This document shows positions 1 to 12,620 of a DNA stretch of 64,000 bases, piece after piece. The notes beneath the pieces were generated by a model. It was given only the letters and a program-made list of their open reading frames with translations. It searched no databases and was not told the origin of the DNA. Positions within the stretch are counted from its first letter, which is position 1. Each line of letters starts with the position of its first letter. The stretch spans positions 94,369,290 through 94,433,289 of the forward strand of contig CM075649.1 of the NCBI GenBank assembly GCA_037953625.1, in the 5' to 3' direction. Position numbers and translations under genes: made by a program. This DNA is from Crotalaria pallida (lineage: Eukaryota > Streptophyta > Magnoliopsida > Fabales > Fabaceae).

Positions 1-466
1 TTCGAGACTAAAAGCTCAGAAAATTTAAGAAAATAAATTTTATTTCTGACACTTAATTGTCAAAAATATAAAAATTTGCATTTTTGATAGGGATGTGTTG
101 GAAGTGTATTTTTTTTTTTTTTTTTTTGTTTCCAACACCCAAAAAGTCGAAAACTATTTAATGTTGAGGATGTTTTGATTTTTCTTGCGAAAGAATGGAG
201 GCCAAAAAATTCGACAATGGGACCAAAAATTAAAAGTAAAAAAAAAAAAAAAAAAGGGAAAAGAATTAAGAACTTGCTGGTCTTGGTCTAGTCTGGTTGG
301 GCCACTCTGTTTGATTGGCCTGTAAATTTGTTATTTTGAAGTTCTGAACTTATGACCAAAAATAAAATAAAATGAACAAACACAACACAACACAAGACAA
401 CGGTGATCAAATCGAAACAAGAAACCTTAGCAGAGAGAGGTTGAGGTACAGGTAGGTAGTTTCCCA
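1..466 (+). promoter_or_regulatory. Upstream region of the MIC10-like gene
   Basis: No coding signal is seen. The stretch holds a long T run near 110-127 and an A run near 238-255, then an A+T-rich segment leading to the ATG at 467. Promoter and 5' untranslated leader are inferred only from position. No clear TATA box could be chosen. Confidence 0.4.
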
Positions 467-3400
467 ATGGCTGACAACAAAGAAATCATTCCTCGACACT
501 ATGACCTCAATGCCAAAACGGACGCCTGCCTTGATCTCACCGTCCGCCGCTTCGTCTATTCCTCTTTTGCCGGTGCATTCGGCGGTCTCCTTTTTTTCAG
601 TCAGTCCTCTCTTTCTTTCTATTTGCTTTTTGAACCTTGAATAATTTGGGATAGTTTAAATTATTCTTTTACGCAAGGGTAAGGTTGCTTGACTTATGAT
701 CTGGGTGTGGTGGCTGTGTAAATCTAACCCTAGACCTCGCTAGGTATGAGCCTCGGGAAAGTTTTAGGGGACGATGTTGTATGGAACGGAATATTGGGCG
801 GCAAAATGCAAACAAGAGAATATTCATGTAGCGAAGATGATGATGATGTTGTTGTGTTGGCGAGTGGATAGACTAGACAAGATAAGATTAGGAAAGTGTG
901 CATTAGAGAGAAAGTTTCGTGGGTTTCTCTTATTGAAGAAAAGATGGTAAAATCTCGCCTTAGATAATTTGGGTATGTGTGTAGGAGACCATTAGAAGCC
1001 CCCACTAAGGAGAGTTGATCAAATGGAGGCTATTCCATTCCAATTGTTAAAGGAAGAGGAAGGCCAAGAAAAACCATATGCGAAACAATTAAGAAAGATA
1101 TAGAGATTAACGTGTTATCGATGGATATGATTTATGACAAAGCATTATGACTTCATTTGATCCATGTAGCCGACTCCACCTAGTTGGAAGAAGGCTTGGT
1201 TGTTATTGTCATTGGGTCAAGTGCTTGCTCTTCCTATGGGAGATGTATCATGTATTGCATGCAACTTCACATATGTTTGTTAATATCATTGTCTAATATG
1301 TAATATCAATGTTTCATTGCACAATGATCGAGCATTGTCTACTCCATTTTGAACCCCCATACTATACCACTACAAGCAGATAGTATCTGTTCATTGGACA
1401 GGATAAGGGAACTACCTTTTCTTTGACTCCAAAATAACTAGGCCAAGAAATGATAAAAGAAACTTATCCCCAATGCTCGTAGCCATGCAACTCCCAAAAT
1501 TATATATCAACCTCCAAGTCTTCGACATATACATCAATTACCACCTCCAAACTCTCCAATTGCAATGCAATCCTGAACATTTTTCTTTGGTAGTTAGTAG
1601 TTACTCTATGCATATCTCATTATTGCATGCCCAATTCTTTAGTTGTTTGTATTTGCTGTCCCAAAGCAGCAGTGACTAAGGGGGAGATGAAATTGTGACT
1701 TGCATCACTGCCCACCAACACAATCACAGACACTACCTGCAGTATGCTCCCAAACTTATCATTTTTATTTGAGATAAATTGTTAGGAATGACACAATGAC
1801 ACCAAACAAGTTCACCCACATTTGAAACATGTGCCTTTGGACTTGTGGTAGAAGTTAAACCCTTGTTATGCGTAAGAAACGAATTAAACCTTTATGAATT
1901 GGGTTGGGTCTTACCTGCAACCCTTCCACCAATAGTTGGGTTGATCTGATATTCTGATAAGACAGAAGTGTCTGATCCTTCTGGGTTGAATTGACCCTAT
2001 AAGGTCATATTCCGTGATTGCCATGTCGGATTACGTGAGGCAGAGTGTCCCAAGTTCTCACACTCTCTGATAGAACTTCAGATTTGAAATGAACTCTTTT
2101 ATTGATAGAAACAAAAATTACAATGTGTACAGCAATAAACTTGCTTCCCCAGAGACCAATGTCCCATAGACTAAGTCTCCTATAGAGAATTTTCTCTGTC
2201 CCAAACTCTCCCAATAACAAGATACATGATTGCCTACCATTGCACGATACATTATATAATAAAAATAACTGCTCCTAATAAGTGACAATCAAATCTGCCC
2301 CCAAATAACTAACTAAATTTGCCACATGGTAGATAAGAGGTTCCTATAATTCTCCGATTAGCTCAGCTTCTATATCACGAGCCAACCTCATTACTTGGCT
2401 TCTTGTTTTTGTGTTGAACGTCCTAACCTTCCGATAAATCTCGGGCTTTAATCCTCCCATGAAGTGGCTCAAATATTGATCCTTAGGAAGACAACTCACC
2501 TTAGTTGAAAGAAATTCGAAGGCTTCAATATAGACGTTGATACTACCCTCCTATTTCGAATCCGAAAGCTACTCAAAAGGGTTGTCATAGTATCTATATC
2601 CTTTCCAACAAGCACTGAGTGATTGCTTCAATTTTTCCCATGAAAACTGGTCCTCCGTCTCTCTTAGAGATTAAACCAATCAATGGTGTTCCCTTCCGTA
2701 CTAAGGTTAGCTAGTTTAATCTACACATCACATCCTTAGAAGTATTTTGTACATCAAAACCACCCTTGTTATCCAGTCAACAGGGTCCTTACCATCAAAC
2801 ATCAGCAATTCTACCTTTCTTGTAGCAAGTCTGAACTCCTCTAGATTATCCACCTGCTGCTCTGGTTCAGCGTGTGGAGTACCACTCCTGTTACCTCTAT
2901 CTCCCTTCTAGTTCATCAGTTTAGTCATCTGTTAAAGAAACGTCTGCTTCAATTTCTCAATGGAAGAATGCACATTCTCCAGGGAAGACTGGACCTTCTC
3001 TACATTTACGTCCAAATTTCCTACCTGATTATCTAGCACGTCCATCCTAGACATTTTGGTTGGCATGGAAGTAAACAATGAATATTTGCCTTCTTGATGT
3101 GGCAGGTCTGGCGATTGTGATAGAAGAAAAAAATATTTTGGTAAGTATTATTCACTGAAAATAGAAGCTCGTAGCTCTAAGAAAAAAAGCGACCAAGAAA
3201 ACACTACCAAAGCCTAAGGCTCCTCAGGGTCAGGGATTCAATCTTCGACCCAAATCTAGTACAAATCTCACTCATGCCCCCTCTCTCCCTGCCCATTGCC
3301 ACTTCTTAGCTATACTGAAACAGGGCTAGGACCATTTAAGACCATGGTTTTATCATTATGAATAACAACCGCTAGACAGTTGTGCATTTCTCAAAGATAC

Positions 3401-5920
3401 CTCTCATTTAGGGCTCTGTATCCTTGACGTTGGATGGCAGTGATCACATAAAACTCTAGGAAGATTCTTGGCTTGGAATTGTTCTTGTTCAGGTGTATCC
3501 AATGCTTTTTTGCTTTCTTCTCTTCTTAATGCTCTACTTTGTTAGTTTAACTGTCTTCCGCTTCTTCCTCGAACTTCTCTTGGAAATTTTCTTTGTTTAG
3601 GAATTGGCTTGATAAAGAAGTTTGTGAACTAGAATCTCTTAATGGTTTTGCTTGAATCTATCTATTTTTCCTCTGACAAGGATGAAAAAGCATGGGTCTC
3701 TTGATTCTTCTGGACTTCTGGAGTCCTTTTTTGCAAATCCTTTTGTCAGTTCCTTAAAATCTCAGAAAAAAATCCTTTTTGATAAACACAAATGGAAGTC
3801 CAAAGCGCCCCTAAAGGTCAGACTTTTGTTTGCATTGCCATCTTAACAGGATCAGCTAATGACATGTTTTACAAAAGGGAAGACCTCAGATTGGCTTGTT
3901 GCCTAATATGTGTTGATGTGCTATTCTAGACTTCTAGTTCGGAAAATGGTACTCATCTCTGTGCAATGTGCAAGATTCTCTTTGGAATAATCTTTTTGGC
4001 AACTTTGGAGAGAACCGGGTCTGTCCTAAGGATTTCCATCAATTCATTCGTATTAAATTTAGAGGTTATTATGGCTTCCGTAAAGATGCTGAAACTCTTT
4101 GGCCATGCACTTGGTTTGCTTTCCTTTGGTGCCTATGGTTGGAAAAATCGTCAAGGGAACAATCTATAGATAACATTTGGGATATGGTCATCCAGAGATT
4201 GACATGTCTTGTTATATGACACAATATCCTAAGTGTTTCTTTTTGTTTTCTCAGGGGGATACAAATAGAATTTGGGCTCTAGTGTACTTTGTTTTTCTTT
4301 TATTGGATCTTGTTTTATATCTCAATGTAGTTTTTTTGGTGATCTTATCCTCCTATTTAGTGATCCCTTTTCTACATAATGAATTTATATATTCTATGTA
4401 AAAAGAGATTGTATTATGATGATAAATTGATGATAGACATCCTGCATAGCCTTTCAACATGCCTAATTATATTTATTATTTTATTATGATACTAAAGTTT
4501 TTTTAGTGTTGTTGTTTTGATATACATGCAGAGTGATTGGCATGCTTTGTTGCATGGCTCAATCACCTAGTTTTTAGTTTACTCATTTGTTTTTGGTGAT
4601 GATGTGTTATTCTCTTATTAATATACATTAAGAAATAAGAACTAACAAATTTAGTTTTCCAATAAGTTTTTACCATTTTTTATCTCTTTATCCTTTGCCC
4701 TAAGGGCCAAGGTTAAGAAAACCCAAAAAATATAATTTCATTGAGTGCTTTAGGATGTGTTAGCAATATGCAGGTTTGAATGAAAACATTATTATATCAT
4801 CTACACAATCATGTGCATTTTTTTCTTTCTCTTAGCTTATTTACGTGTGCACTGCAAAAATGAGGCTGAAAATCCTGTTAGTGTTGCATCATTGGACTTG
4901 CATGATGTTGCGGAGTGCTGCTTCTCAGCCTGTTCTGGTTGCATTGAAGGCCAATATCAGCTTGAAAAAAGAATGTCTTGGTCATATGGGGACCTTTGAA
5001 GCATTTAATCTGAAGATCACCCGACAATTTATTGATTCAATGTGCTATGCCTCTTATCATTTCCTTATTATGCAAAGTCCGCTGAGCATCCTTTCATCTG
5101 TATATGAAATGCATGTGTTATGATTAGTTATGAGATTACTAGTCTCATTTGGAAAATTTGGTGTACAGAATCATATTGTGCTACTGATTTTGTATATTAG
5201 ATGCACTACGGTGTATTTGTTGGTGATTTAGATTGGTGGTTTGATGTCTTTTTATATTACAGTTAATCATTCCTGAGGTGTTATCTGTCATTAGTCATTA
5301 CAAAGCTTTTCTTCCAAATATAGCAAGCTGTTTTTTGCATCGTGTTCAATTTGAGGACCTAAAATTTATTATTAATACTGAGTTTGTCTATTAATGTGAT
5401 TGTTGTTCTAGGGAGTCCTGTGACTCGCTGGGCCTCTGTTGCTTTTGGTGCTGGAGTTGGAATTGGATCTGCATATGCAGAATGTTCTCGTCTGTTTGAT
5501 GGACCTCCAACAAAATTAGCACTACCGAAGGTCCCAGAGACTCCAACTGAGGTAGGAATTTTGTTCCTGTTTATTTATAATCATTCACCATGATTGTCCA
5601 AGCTTACGTTAAAAGCTACCAGTATGCATACAGAGGTACAGTATAAAGAAAAATATATACTTCCTGTAATACATGCTTGAGAAGTTAGTAAAAAATGGTT
5701 ATGACTGCATTAAAATGTTAAGTCTGAAATTTGATAATGGTTAAAAGTGATAATGGATTTAAGATAATGGTTAAATGTTAAAAAAGATTGACAATTAATG
5801 AACAAAAAAGAGTGACAATTATTGGTGCCGTAGTTTTGCTCATTATGTGGTGAACTGGATTGGTTTTAAAACTCGTATATTTGTTGATTTTGATTCCAGA
5901 ATGTGCACGATTCTGAGTGA
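467..5920 (+). CDS. MIC10: MICOS complex subunit MIC10-like protein (three coding exons)
   Basis: Coding exons read 467-599, 5412-5551 and 5900-5920 (stop TGA 5918-5920), giving 97 residues. The first join rebuilds an arginine codon across a GT donor at 600-601 and an AG ending at 5411; the second uses GT at 5552 and AG ending at 5899. The first two exons match the plant DUF543/MIC10 family, with the N-terminal motif YDLNAK-DACLDLTVRRFVYSS. Two hydrophobic segments (about residues 29-44 and 51-67) flank a short loop, and the second carries the glycine pattern GAGVGIGS typical of MIC10. In this family these segments form a hairpin in the mitochondrial inner membrane that oligomerises to bend cristae junctions. 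The length fits small plant MIC10 proteins. The short third exon (NVHDSE) is the least certain part and rests only on splice signals and frame. Intron 1 is 4.8 kb and full of old retroelement pieces. Confidence 0.9.
840..1225 (+). mobile_element. RTE-type LINE, 3' end fragment (in MIC10 intron 1)
   Basis: Broken + strand frames translate to the conserved C-terminal tail of plant RTE-clade non-LTR retrotransposons: a DKIR segment, EEKMV-R-RWFG-like and RRPLEAP pieces, then GRGRPRKT, ETIKKD and HLIHVADST. Stops and frame changes interrupt it, and the endonuclease and most of the reverse transcriptase are absent, so it is a 5'-truncated dead copy. It lies in sense orientation within the host intron. 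Confidence 0.75.
1226..1999. other. Intron 1 remainder, no recognisable feature
   Basis: A+T-rich intronic sequence between the RTE fragment and the Gypsy remnant. A 68-codon open frame at 1473-1679 resembles no family I know and has no splice context. Nothing further can be supported. Confidence 0.4.
2000..3110 (-). mobile_element. Ty3/Gypsy gag remnant with possible LTR tail
   Basis: Read on the - strand, the segment from about 3065 down to 2340 translates, with several stops, to a plant Gypsy gag: a start-like MPTKMSRMDVLDNQ, then KVELLMFDGKDPV-WI, ETEDQFSWEKLKQSL and FEFLSTKVSCLPKDQYL. These are the usual nucleocapsid-precursor blocks. No protease, reverse transcriptase or integrase follows. 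The last part (about 2340 to 2000) looks like non-coding 3' element sequence, so the copy probably lost its pol by deletion. LTR borders could not be fixed. Confidence 0.65.
3640..4430 (+). mobile_element. L1-type LINE, 3' end fragment (in MIC10 intron 1)
   Basis: Frames on the + strand give WKSKAPLKVRLLF near 3795, then NDMFYKR, and from about 3968 SLWNNLFGNFGENRVCP and FAFLWCLWLEKSS. This is the reverse-transcriptase zinc-binding region and downstream tail of plant L1 ORF2. The reading frame changes several times and the upstream reverse transcriptase is missing, so it is a dead 5'-truncated copy. The 3' limit near 4430 is an estimate. Confidence 0.72.
4431..5411. other. Intron 1 remainder, no recognisable feature
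   Basis: A+T-rich intronic sequence up to the acceptor before 5412. A 62-codon cysteine-rich frame at 4811-4999 has no recognised relative and was not accepted as an exon. Nothing else is seen. Confidence 0.4.
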
Positions 5921-6726
5921 TGATGCTACAACGGATCCTGGTTCCTGAACAGAAGTTTCTTGTGATTATTGAGATTTCTTTACCCCATTGTAGTTTTTGA
6001 AAAAGTTGCATTACCCTGATTTCATATGTGAACATTTAGCATGGAGATTTCACTCTCATTCCATTATGCTTTTGTTCTGTAATTTTGCACAAAATTTATG
6101 CAGGGAAGGAAAAAGATATTGCTTTCTACCATTTTGTTTTAACTTACACTCTGATTCATGTTTGACTTCTGCATACACGTGCATTTGTAAAAATGAGATT
6201 CTAAGGTTCGTAAGCTTGAGAGATGTATGTAGAAGTACCGAATTCATGCCTCCGTGGCTTGGAGAGAACGGATGGAGCATCATGAAGGATCGACCGGAGT
6301 GCTCTTTACCCATGTCAATGGTTTAGGAGGAATGAAAGGAGGAAAATGAGGTGGTTCTGTATCCTATATTTTGTGGTGTTTTACGGTGTTTTGCCTTGGT
6401 ATTTTCTTAGTCGTTGTAGTTATGCTAAAAATGAGTAGAAAAGTGTTGGGATGAGGAGAGTGTTAAGGGGTACTGAGAGTGGGTAATAGTGTTAAGGGTG
6501 ATTGGGTATTGGAAGAGTCTAAGGAATTGATGATGAGGAAATGTTTCGAACTCTTCTCTCTTTCCTTTTCTGATCTCTTTTGGCATCTAAGTGTCTCTTT
6601 TATAGGGTTTCGGAGGGCATAAGGGTAATAGGGTCAGAATTTGGTGACCAAGTAAACTTGGTGGCCAAGTTATGTGAGGGCATAATGGTAATTAGGCAAG
6701 ATTTGGTGACCAAGCAAACTTGGTGA
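5921..6726. other. MIC10 3' flank and unplaced repeat-like sequence
   Basis: The first few hundred bases are presumably the MIC10 3' untranslated region. From about 6430 the sequence is repeat-like, with repeated 'ggtgaccaagtaaacttggt' units near 6640-6720 that continue past the hAT insertion. It may be part of an old LTR, but no ends could be recognised. Confidence 0.3.
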
Positions 6727-7127
6727 TAGTATTGGCAAACCTCGCCCGCCCGCCCGCAATTTTTTGCGGGTAGGGCACAAGTTTTAGTAAAAAAAATAAA
6801 TCATGCTCGCCCCGCCCCGCCCGTTATTTTTCGTGGGCGGGCGCGGGCGGCCCGCGGGCTTGTATATTTATATAAAAAAAAAGAAAATCACCTTAGTAGC
6901 ACACGATTTGCGGGCGATTTGCGGGCGGTATGCGGGCGGGTGGGTCGCCCGCACTTTTTTTTTTTAAAATGTTATACTAAAATCAAATAATGAAATATAA
7001 AATTAAATGTTTTTCAAACGCCCTGCCCGCAGTGCGGGCAAGGCCTGAAAATTAGGCCCTAAATATTTTTGCGGGCCGAGTGCGGGCGCGGGCCATGCCC
7101 GCCCGTCCGCCCATTTTGCCAATACTA
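6727..7127. mobile_element. hAT-type MITE, 401 bp, with 8-bp target duplication
   Basis: The ends are perfect 13-bp inverted repeats, TAGTATTGGCAAA at 6727-6739 and its complement at 7115-7127. They are flanked by identical 8-bp direct repeats CTTGGTGA at 6719-6726 and 7128-7135. An 8-bp duplication with a GGCAAA-type terminus is typical of hAT transposons. There is no open reading frame. The interior is strikingly G+C-rich near both ends, with many GCGGGC/GCCCGC units, around an A+T-rich core. It is a non-autonomous copy, inserted in a repeat whose sequence resumes on the other side. Confidence 0.88.
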
Positions 7128-7135
7128 CTTGGTGA

Positions 7136-8099
7136 CCAAGTAAACTTAGTCCCCAAGTTTTAGGAGATGTGCCAACCTACGCTCTTACAATAAGTGGGTC
7201 AGTAGATGAACGAAGTGAGTTGTGAACTGTGAGTGGGTGAGCGATCAGGTGGGTGAGCGGTTAGGTGAGTGAGTGGTCATATAGGTGAGCGTCTTTGACC
7301 TAAGGCGTCCTAGGTCTTAGAGCGTCATGGGTGTTAGAGCGTCTCCGTCCCTTATCTATCATGAAGGCGCTTTGCCAAGGCATGAACGCCTTGTGTGCTT
7401 TCCTCCATCCAAAGCCTTTCAAGCCACGTAGTCCATGAAATTCTCAACTTAGTGGTACCTCTGATGTGTTGTCCTACACCGAGGCGGCATGAGCCCACTA
7501 AGTATCTTACCGTTTCACCTTTGTTCTAGTTGCAATTGTGGTTATCTTATCTTTCCTACAAGATTAAATTGTTAAATAAAGATTATGGCCCATAATAAAA
7601 AATGGATCCAAACAATAGGTTGACCAGAACAAATGAATAATTCATACTTATGAAACTCGAAATAGCTATCAATTGGGTGTTGCACCCGTGATTTTAATTT
7701 CATTTTCATCGGTTGGCCTATCTGACAGTGTAAAATATTGGATAACTTATCTAAAGTTATGTTTCATTGATATGGGTATGGTAGTGAGTATAGGTATATG
7801 GTACGTCAACTTTTTTAAAAAAATTGAGGCACAGATATGGTATTATAAATTCAAAATCAATAGAATAGATCAATATAAATAAAAAATATACAAACATATA
7901 ATATAAACATTGACGTGGGATAAAGTGTTTTCGAATGATAAGTTAATGCTTAAAATTTAGTAAGATATAAGGATGAGATATTGATTATGTAAGTTAAATT
8001 TAAAATCATGGTGTGACTATAGAAAAATAAGAAAATATCGAAGTTTTTATGCAAATATGACAGTTTTGAAATGATGCGTACATAAGAATTTCTCCTTCC
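7136..8099. other. Non-coding sequence, no recognisable feature
   Basis: About 7136-7560 continues the repeat-like sequence seen before the hAT element, with GTGAGTG-type and GGCGTC-type short repeats. The rest is A+T-rich. No gene, splice context or transposon end is seen. Confidence 0.35.
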
Positions 8100-9865
8100 A
8101 ACCTTGCGCTTTTAAACTCTATCAACAATGCTTTGGAGCAATGAACTTTTAGCATGGCCAAGATGAGTTGGAAGTCCTAAATATGATTCTGAAAATGCTT
8201 GTGCGGTAATTCCAAATTTCCCTGAAATTGTTTGCCTGACTATATCATTGCAATTAGGCTAAACATAATGGAGGACTAATCAAAATTTATTATCTAACCA
8301 GACGCTAAACTGTACAAATTGATTATACTTCCCAGAGTATCAGCCTCCTTCAAGTTAGCCTAACTTAAGGGCCATACCTTGAAGCCTTAGCTCCATGAAT
8401 CTTGTCTCTAATTTTTGCCCTTTGTAGAAGTGAAGAGAAGGCTTGAGCAATTATAATAAATAAATAAGGAGACAGTGGATCGCCTTGTCTGATTCCTCTT
8501 CTGGTTTGAAAGTGGCCAAATTATTTCACATTAAGAATAACTTAAAAAGAAACATATTTAACACATTTCATAACCGAAGAAATCCAATGAGCAGAAAAAT
8601 CCAGTTTAATTATCATTTTTTCCAGGAAAGACCACTTCACTTTGTCATAAGCCTTACTCATATCAACCTTAATTGCCATGAAACCTTCCTTGCCCCTTTT
8701 CCTATTCTGAATCATATGAGTCATTTCATACGCTACAAGAATATTATCAATAATGTGTCTACCTAGGACGAAAGCAATCTAAGATTCTAAAATAATATTT
8801 GGAAGGATCACTTTGAGCCTATTAGCCAACATCTTCGAAATAATTTTGTAAATAACGTTATATAAGTTGATAGGCCTAAACTAGGACATATTATCAAGAT
8901 CATTTACTTTAGGAATTAAGACAATGTGGGTATAATTCAACTCATTAAGAAAATTATCTCCATTCAAGAATTTAAGAATGCTTTGAGTCACTTCGAGACC
9001 CACTACATGTCAATAATTCTAATAGAAGAAAGGGGGAAAACCATTTGGACCCAAAGACTTTATTGAAAGCATTCAGAATACGACCTCTTTGACTTCCTCT
9101 TCAACAAAAGGACAATCCAAAGAAAAATTCATCTCTGTGGTGACTTTTGTAGAAACAGAATCAATAACCTCTAGGACAAAAGGAGGATTCACATAATCAA
9201 ATAGACTGGAAAAATAATTAACAGCAATAGAGCCCATACCCTCTTCATCCGTGAATATTATACCCGCATTATTCTTAAGCTTCTTTATTGTATTCTTCCT
9301 CTGCCTCTAAGAAAATTTTTTGTGGAAAAAAAAAAAAAAAATTGGTATTTTGGTCACCCTCCTTGAGCCAATGAACTTTTGATCTCTGCATCCACTTTTT
9401 CTCTTCTAAATCCAGCAGCTCATTCATGCTAGCGATTAATTGTTTCCTGTGTTCCGTAGCCTCTGAGGAGTAACACTGAGCATCAAATTTTTTCAAGCTT
9501 CTCCTGCATACTTCGGATTTCCTTTGGAATACACGATTTAGTCTTCTTACTCCACTCCTGAAGTTTAAAGGTTGTATTCTCCTACTTACCACATGTCTCA
9601 CGCAAGGACTTTGGGCCCAAGTCCATATCCCATACCTCACGGATCTTAGTTTCACATTCTGCATAATTTGCCCATCCAGTTTCAAAGAAAAATCGAGGCT
9701 GCCCATATTGAACCACACCAGCTTTGAGTTGGAAAGTCTTGTACAAATGGGAATATGGTTAGAGGCAAGAGAAGATAAACGTTTAGTACCATAAAAAAAA
9801 ATTGAGCAATCCAATCACTATTAGCAAAAAAAACTTGTCAAGTCTTTCAAACACATTACTATAAC
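8100..9865 (-). mobile_element. L1-type LINE ORF2, reverse-transcriptase part (outer host of the nest)
   Basis: On the - strand, broken frames give KVHWLKEGDQNTNF (9380 region), FRPINL and reverse-transcriptase blocks near 8900, AIKVDMSKAYDKVKWSFLE near 8660, and RQGDPLSPYLF near 8490. The order is correct for plant L1 ORF2. The upstream half (endonuclease) lies at 22628-23460, and the two halves join in frame across the 12.8-kb insertion: each side carries the same 9-base coding stretch, just before VFERLDKFF. The copy has many stops and lacks its 3' end below 8100, so it is old and dead. Confidence 0.85.
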
Positions 9866-10452
9866 GGAATTGCTTTTTGACCCCCCTTTTCGACTTTTTG
9901 ACCCCATTTCAAATTTTCGTGGACCAAAATATCCTTTAGGGTGTTAAAATTTCCGGTACTATGCAATCGGAAAAGGCTTTCCGGTGTTGCTTAGCCGGAT
10001 TAACATTAAAAGGTTTTCCGGTTTGTCTAAACCGGAATATTAAAATTTATCTCTTGTCTATCACTTTAACTCTCAGCTAATTGATTCATATGCTCAACCA
10101 ATCAAAAGTTTCCTTTCAAATTTTCAACCAATCAAAACCAACCTTATCTCACCAAACTCCACCCACACTACTCTCTCACACCTGATTGCCTCCACCCATC
10201 CATTTCCTTCATTACACATGTTGCACACACTCTCCACTACATAGTTTCTTCTCAATCTCCCCACTACTTCACTTCAACAAATCTTCACCCTCACAATAAA
10301 CTCACCACACGACTTCCTCTCTCCCTTTACTTCTCCCCACCACGCACTCTCTCCTTCTCTCTTTCTCATGTTCTCAACCTCTTCTCATGTTCCCCCACAC
10401 GGCTTCCATCATCATCATCATCATAACCGGTTCGGCAATACCAGAAATATTC

Positions 10453-12035
10453 TGTTGGAAACCAACAAGCGGGCTAAGCAAATACTAGAGGGGGGGTGAA
10501 TAGTATTTTGAAGCACTAATACCAAATATTTGGATTGATAATTGAAGAATGGAGCTAAGACTGAATTTTCTGGAATCAGACACAAAAGACTCGAGTCTTT
10601 TGTGAAATACTCGAGTTTTTCAGTGATGAACAACTCGAGTCTTTTCTGAAATACTCGAGTTTTTCCTATCAGATAGCAGAAAAACCAGAAACGAAAATTC
10701 AGCAATTTAACTCAAATCAATTCAATAATAAACAGGAACTTATCCAACAGAATAGCAAGCAATCTAAATAACTTTTAAACACAAAGATTCCTTGAACTTG
10801 CTACCTAATTGTATAAATCCTAATTGATTGAAATGACTTAAGTCTATTGAGCTAGAAAGTAGATTAAAAGCAATAAACCAACACTCAAGCAATTTTATCC
10901 TGGTTCACTCCAACAATGAGCTACATCCGGTCCTCCTAATCACTTAGGAGTTTCTACTAATAATCAAATTGTTAGAAATTACAAAGGATTGCTTGAGAAT
11001 GGCCTCACTCAACCTAACCCTTTCAAGAGTGTACCAAACTCTTGATTTCTACCCCAATTTGATTCCGGTGATTGAAGAACTCTTCACAAAGCTTCCTTGA
11101 ACTCCCTTCAAGAAACTCCATCGGGCTAGGAACCTCCTAGTCTTGTGCTTGAGAACCTCTCAAGACTTCCAACACCCTAAGCCACTTAGGGTTTGCTTGG
11201 GAACAATCCAAGACTTTGAATAATCAAGCTTTTTGTATGTGTATTACTAATCTCACAATGGATTAGCACAAATAAGCACAGCTCAATGTAAGAATTGAGG
11301 CCTAAAACTCAACTTGGAATAAAATGACAATATGAGTGAGAAGTTGAGCTTTTTGGGAATTAACACTTGAGAAGAGGAAATTAAGAAAGCTTGAATCAAT
11401 ATGATCTTGTTGTCTTGTTTGTTCTTGCACAAATTCAAAGAGAAATTTTACAATCAGGTTCTGAATTGCTCTCTTGGGTTGGATGAGACTCAAATGCCCT
11501 CAATTGGTTTTTGAGTCTCTCCAACGTTCATTTTTGCTGACTGGACAAAAATACTCGAGTCTTTTGGTAAATACTCGAGTCTTTTTGGTCGGTCACGAGT
11601 GAATTGGTGCACGAACAAGACTAACGGTCATATTTGCTGACCTGGCACAAACACTCGAGTTTTTCTATAAATACTCGAGTACTCGAGTATATACTCGAGT
11701 CTTTATCAAAATACTCGAGTATTTTGATCAGATATGGGAAAAATTATTTTTCAATTTTATTTTTCCTCTCAAGTATTAATTTTTGGTCAATCTCAACTTA
11801 ATAAACATATAAAAATTTATTCCTAGAAGAGACTAACTATTTCTACCCACTCTCAACCACTCTCAACATAAATTAAAAATTTACAATTAATATTTGATTG
11901 AGAATGATTGGGCACTTGTCTTCTTTTCTTGACTTCTTGTTGATGTTGATGTTGCAATATCTTCAAGGCATGATTTGTTAATTATTTTGTCATCATCAAA
12001 ACATAATCCACCTAATTAGGAGCATTGAATTCACA
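10453..12035 (-). repeat. 3' LTR of the Sirevirus
   Basis: 1,583 bp, beginning TGTGAATTC and ending TTTCCAACA when read on the - strand. It matches the other copy at 20754-22318 almost throughout. It is longer by an extra ACTCGAGT-containing unit near 11680 and an extra short repeat near 11865. About nine or ten ACTCGAGT octamers lie in it. Confidence 0.93.
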
Positions 12036-12050
12036 ATCTCCCCCTTTTTG
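12036..12050 (-). promoter_or_regulatory. Polypurine tract of the Sirevirus
   Basis: Read on the - strand, AAAAAGGGGGAGAT directly precedes the 3' LTR. This is the expected primer for plus-strand synthesis. Confidence 0.85.
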
Positions 12051-12620
12051 GTGATGACAAAATAATTAACACTTGTACCATTTGTTGAGCTTGAATCCAC
12101 TTGAAAATGCAACTCCCCCTCACTATATGATACTTTTCACCTATCTAAAAATTCAGCTTGTGCAAGATGTTATGACAATTTAATTTTAGCACCAAGCCTA
12201 TGGTATTAGAGTATTTAACAATTATCAGAGTATATACCATAATTAGAGAATTTTAGGTGCAACAATATCAAGACAAGTGTATAATATCTCTCCCCCTTTT
12301 TGTCATACACCAAAAAAGATGTAACAATTTAGGAAAAAGATCAAGGGAGGAGAGGTGCATAATCGGAAAACCCCATAACCAACTATGCAAATAAAACGGA
12401 GATATAATAACGATAAAGAGCTCCCCCTGAAGCTTTGCACAAACATCATAATGAAAACCAAATTTATTAACATAAAAACATCATAAAAGGTCCAAACCAA
12501 AGGTGCAATAATAAACCCAAAGTCTCAAAACACCAAGTTCTCAAAATACAGAAAATGTAACAAAGACCAATATGATAAAAACAGAATGAAAACTAAGATA
12601 GACTGCAAAGGTCAACATCA
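12051..12620 (-). other. Sirevirus non-coding segment between ORF3 and the polypurine tract
   Basis: About 570 bp without a coding frame. Read on the - strand it contains several AAAAAGGGGGAG-like purine runs (near 12045 and 12295) besides the one touching the LTR. Confidence 0.6.

Noticed and set aside
1473..1679. 68-codon frame in MIC10 intron 1
   Set aside because: No family resemblance, splice context or codon pattern; expected by chance in A+T-rich sequence.
4811..4999. Cysteine-containing 62-codon frame as an extra MIC10 exon
   Set aside because: Exon 1 joins exon 2 in frame without it, and the known family has no such segment.
7673..7882. 69-codon frame on the + strand
   Set aside because: Low-complexity, A+T-driven frame without any recognised motif.
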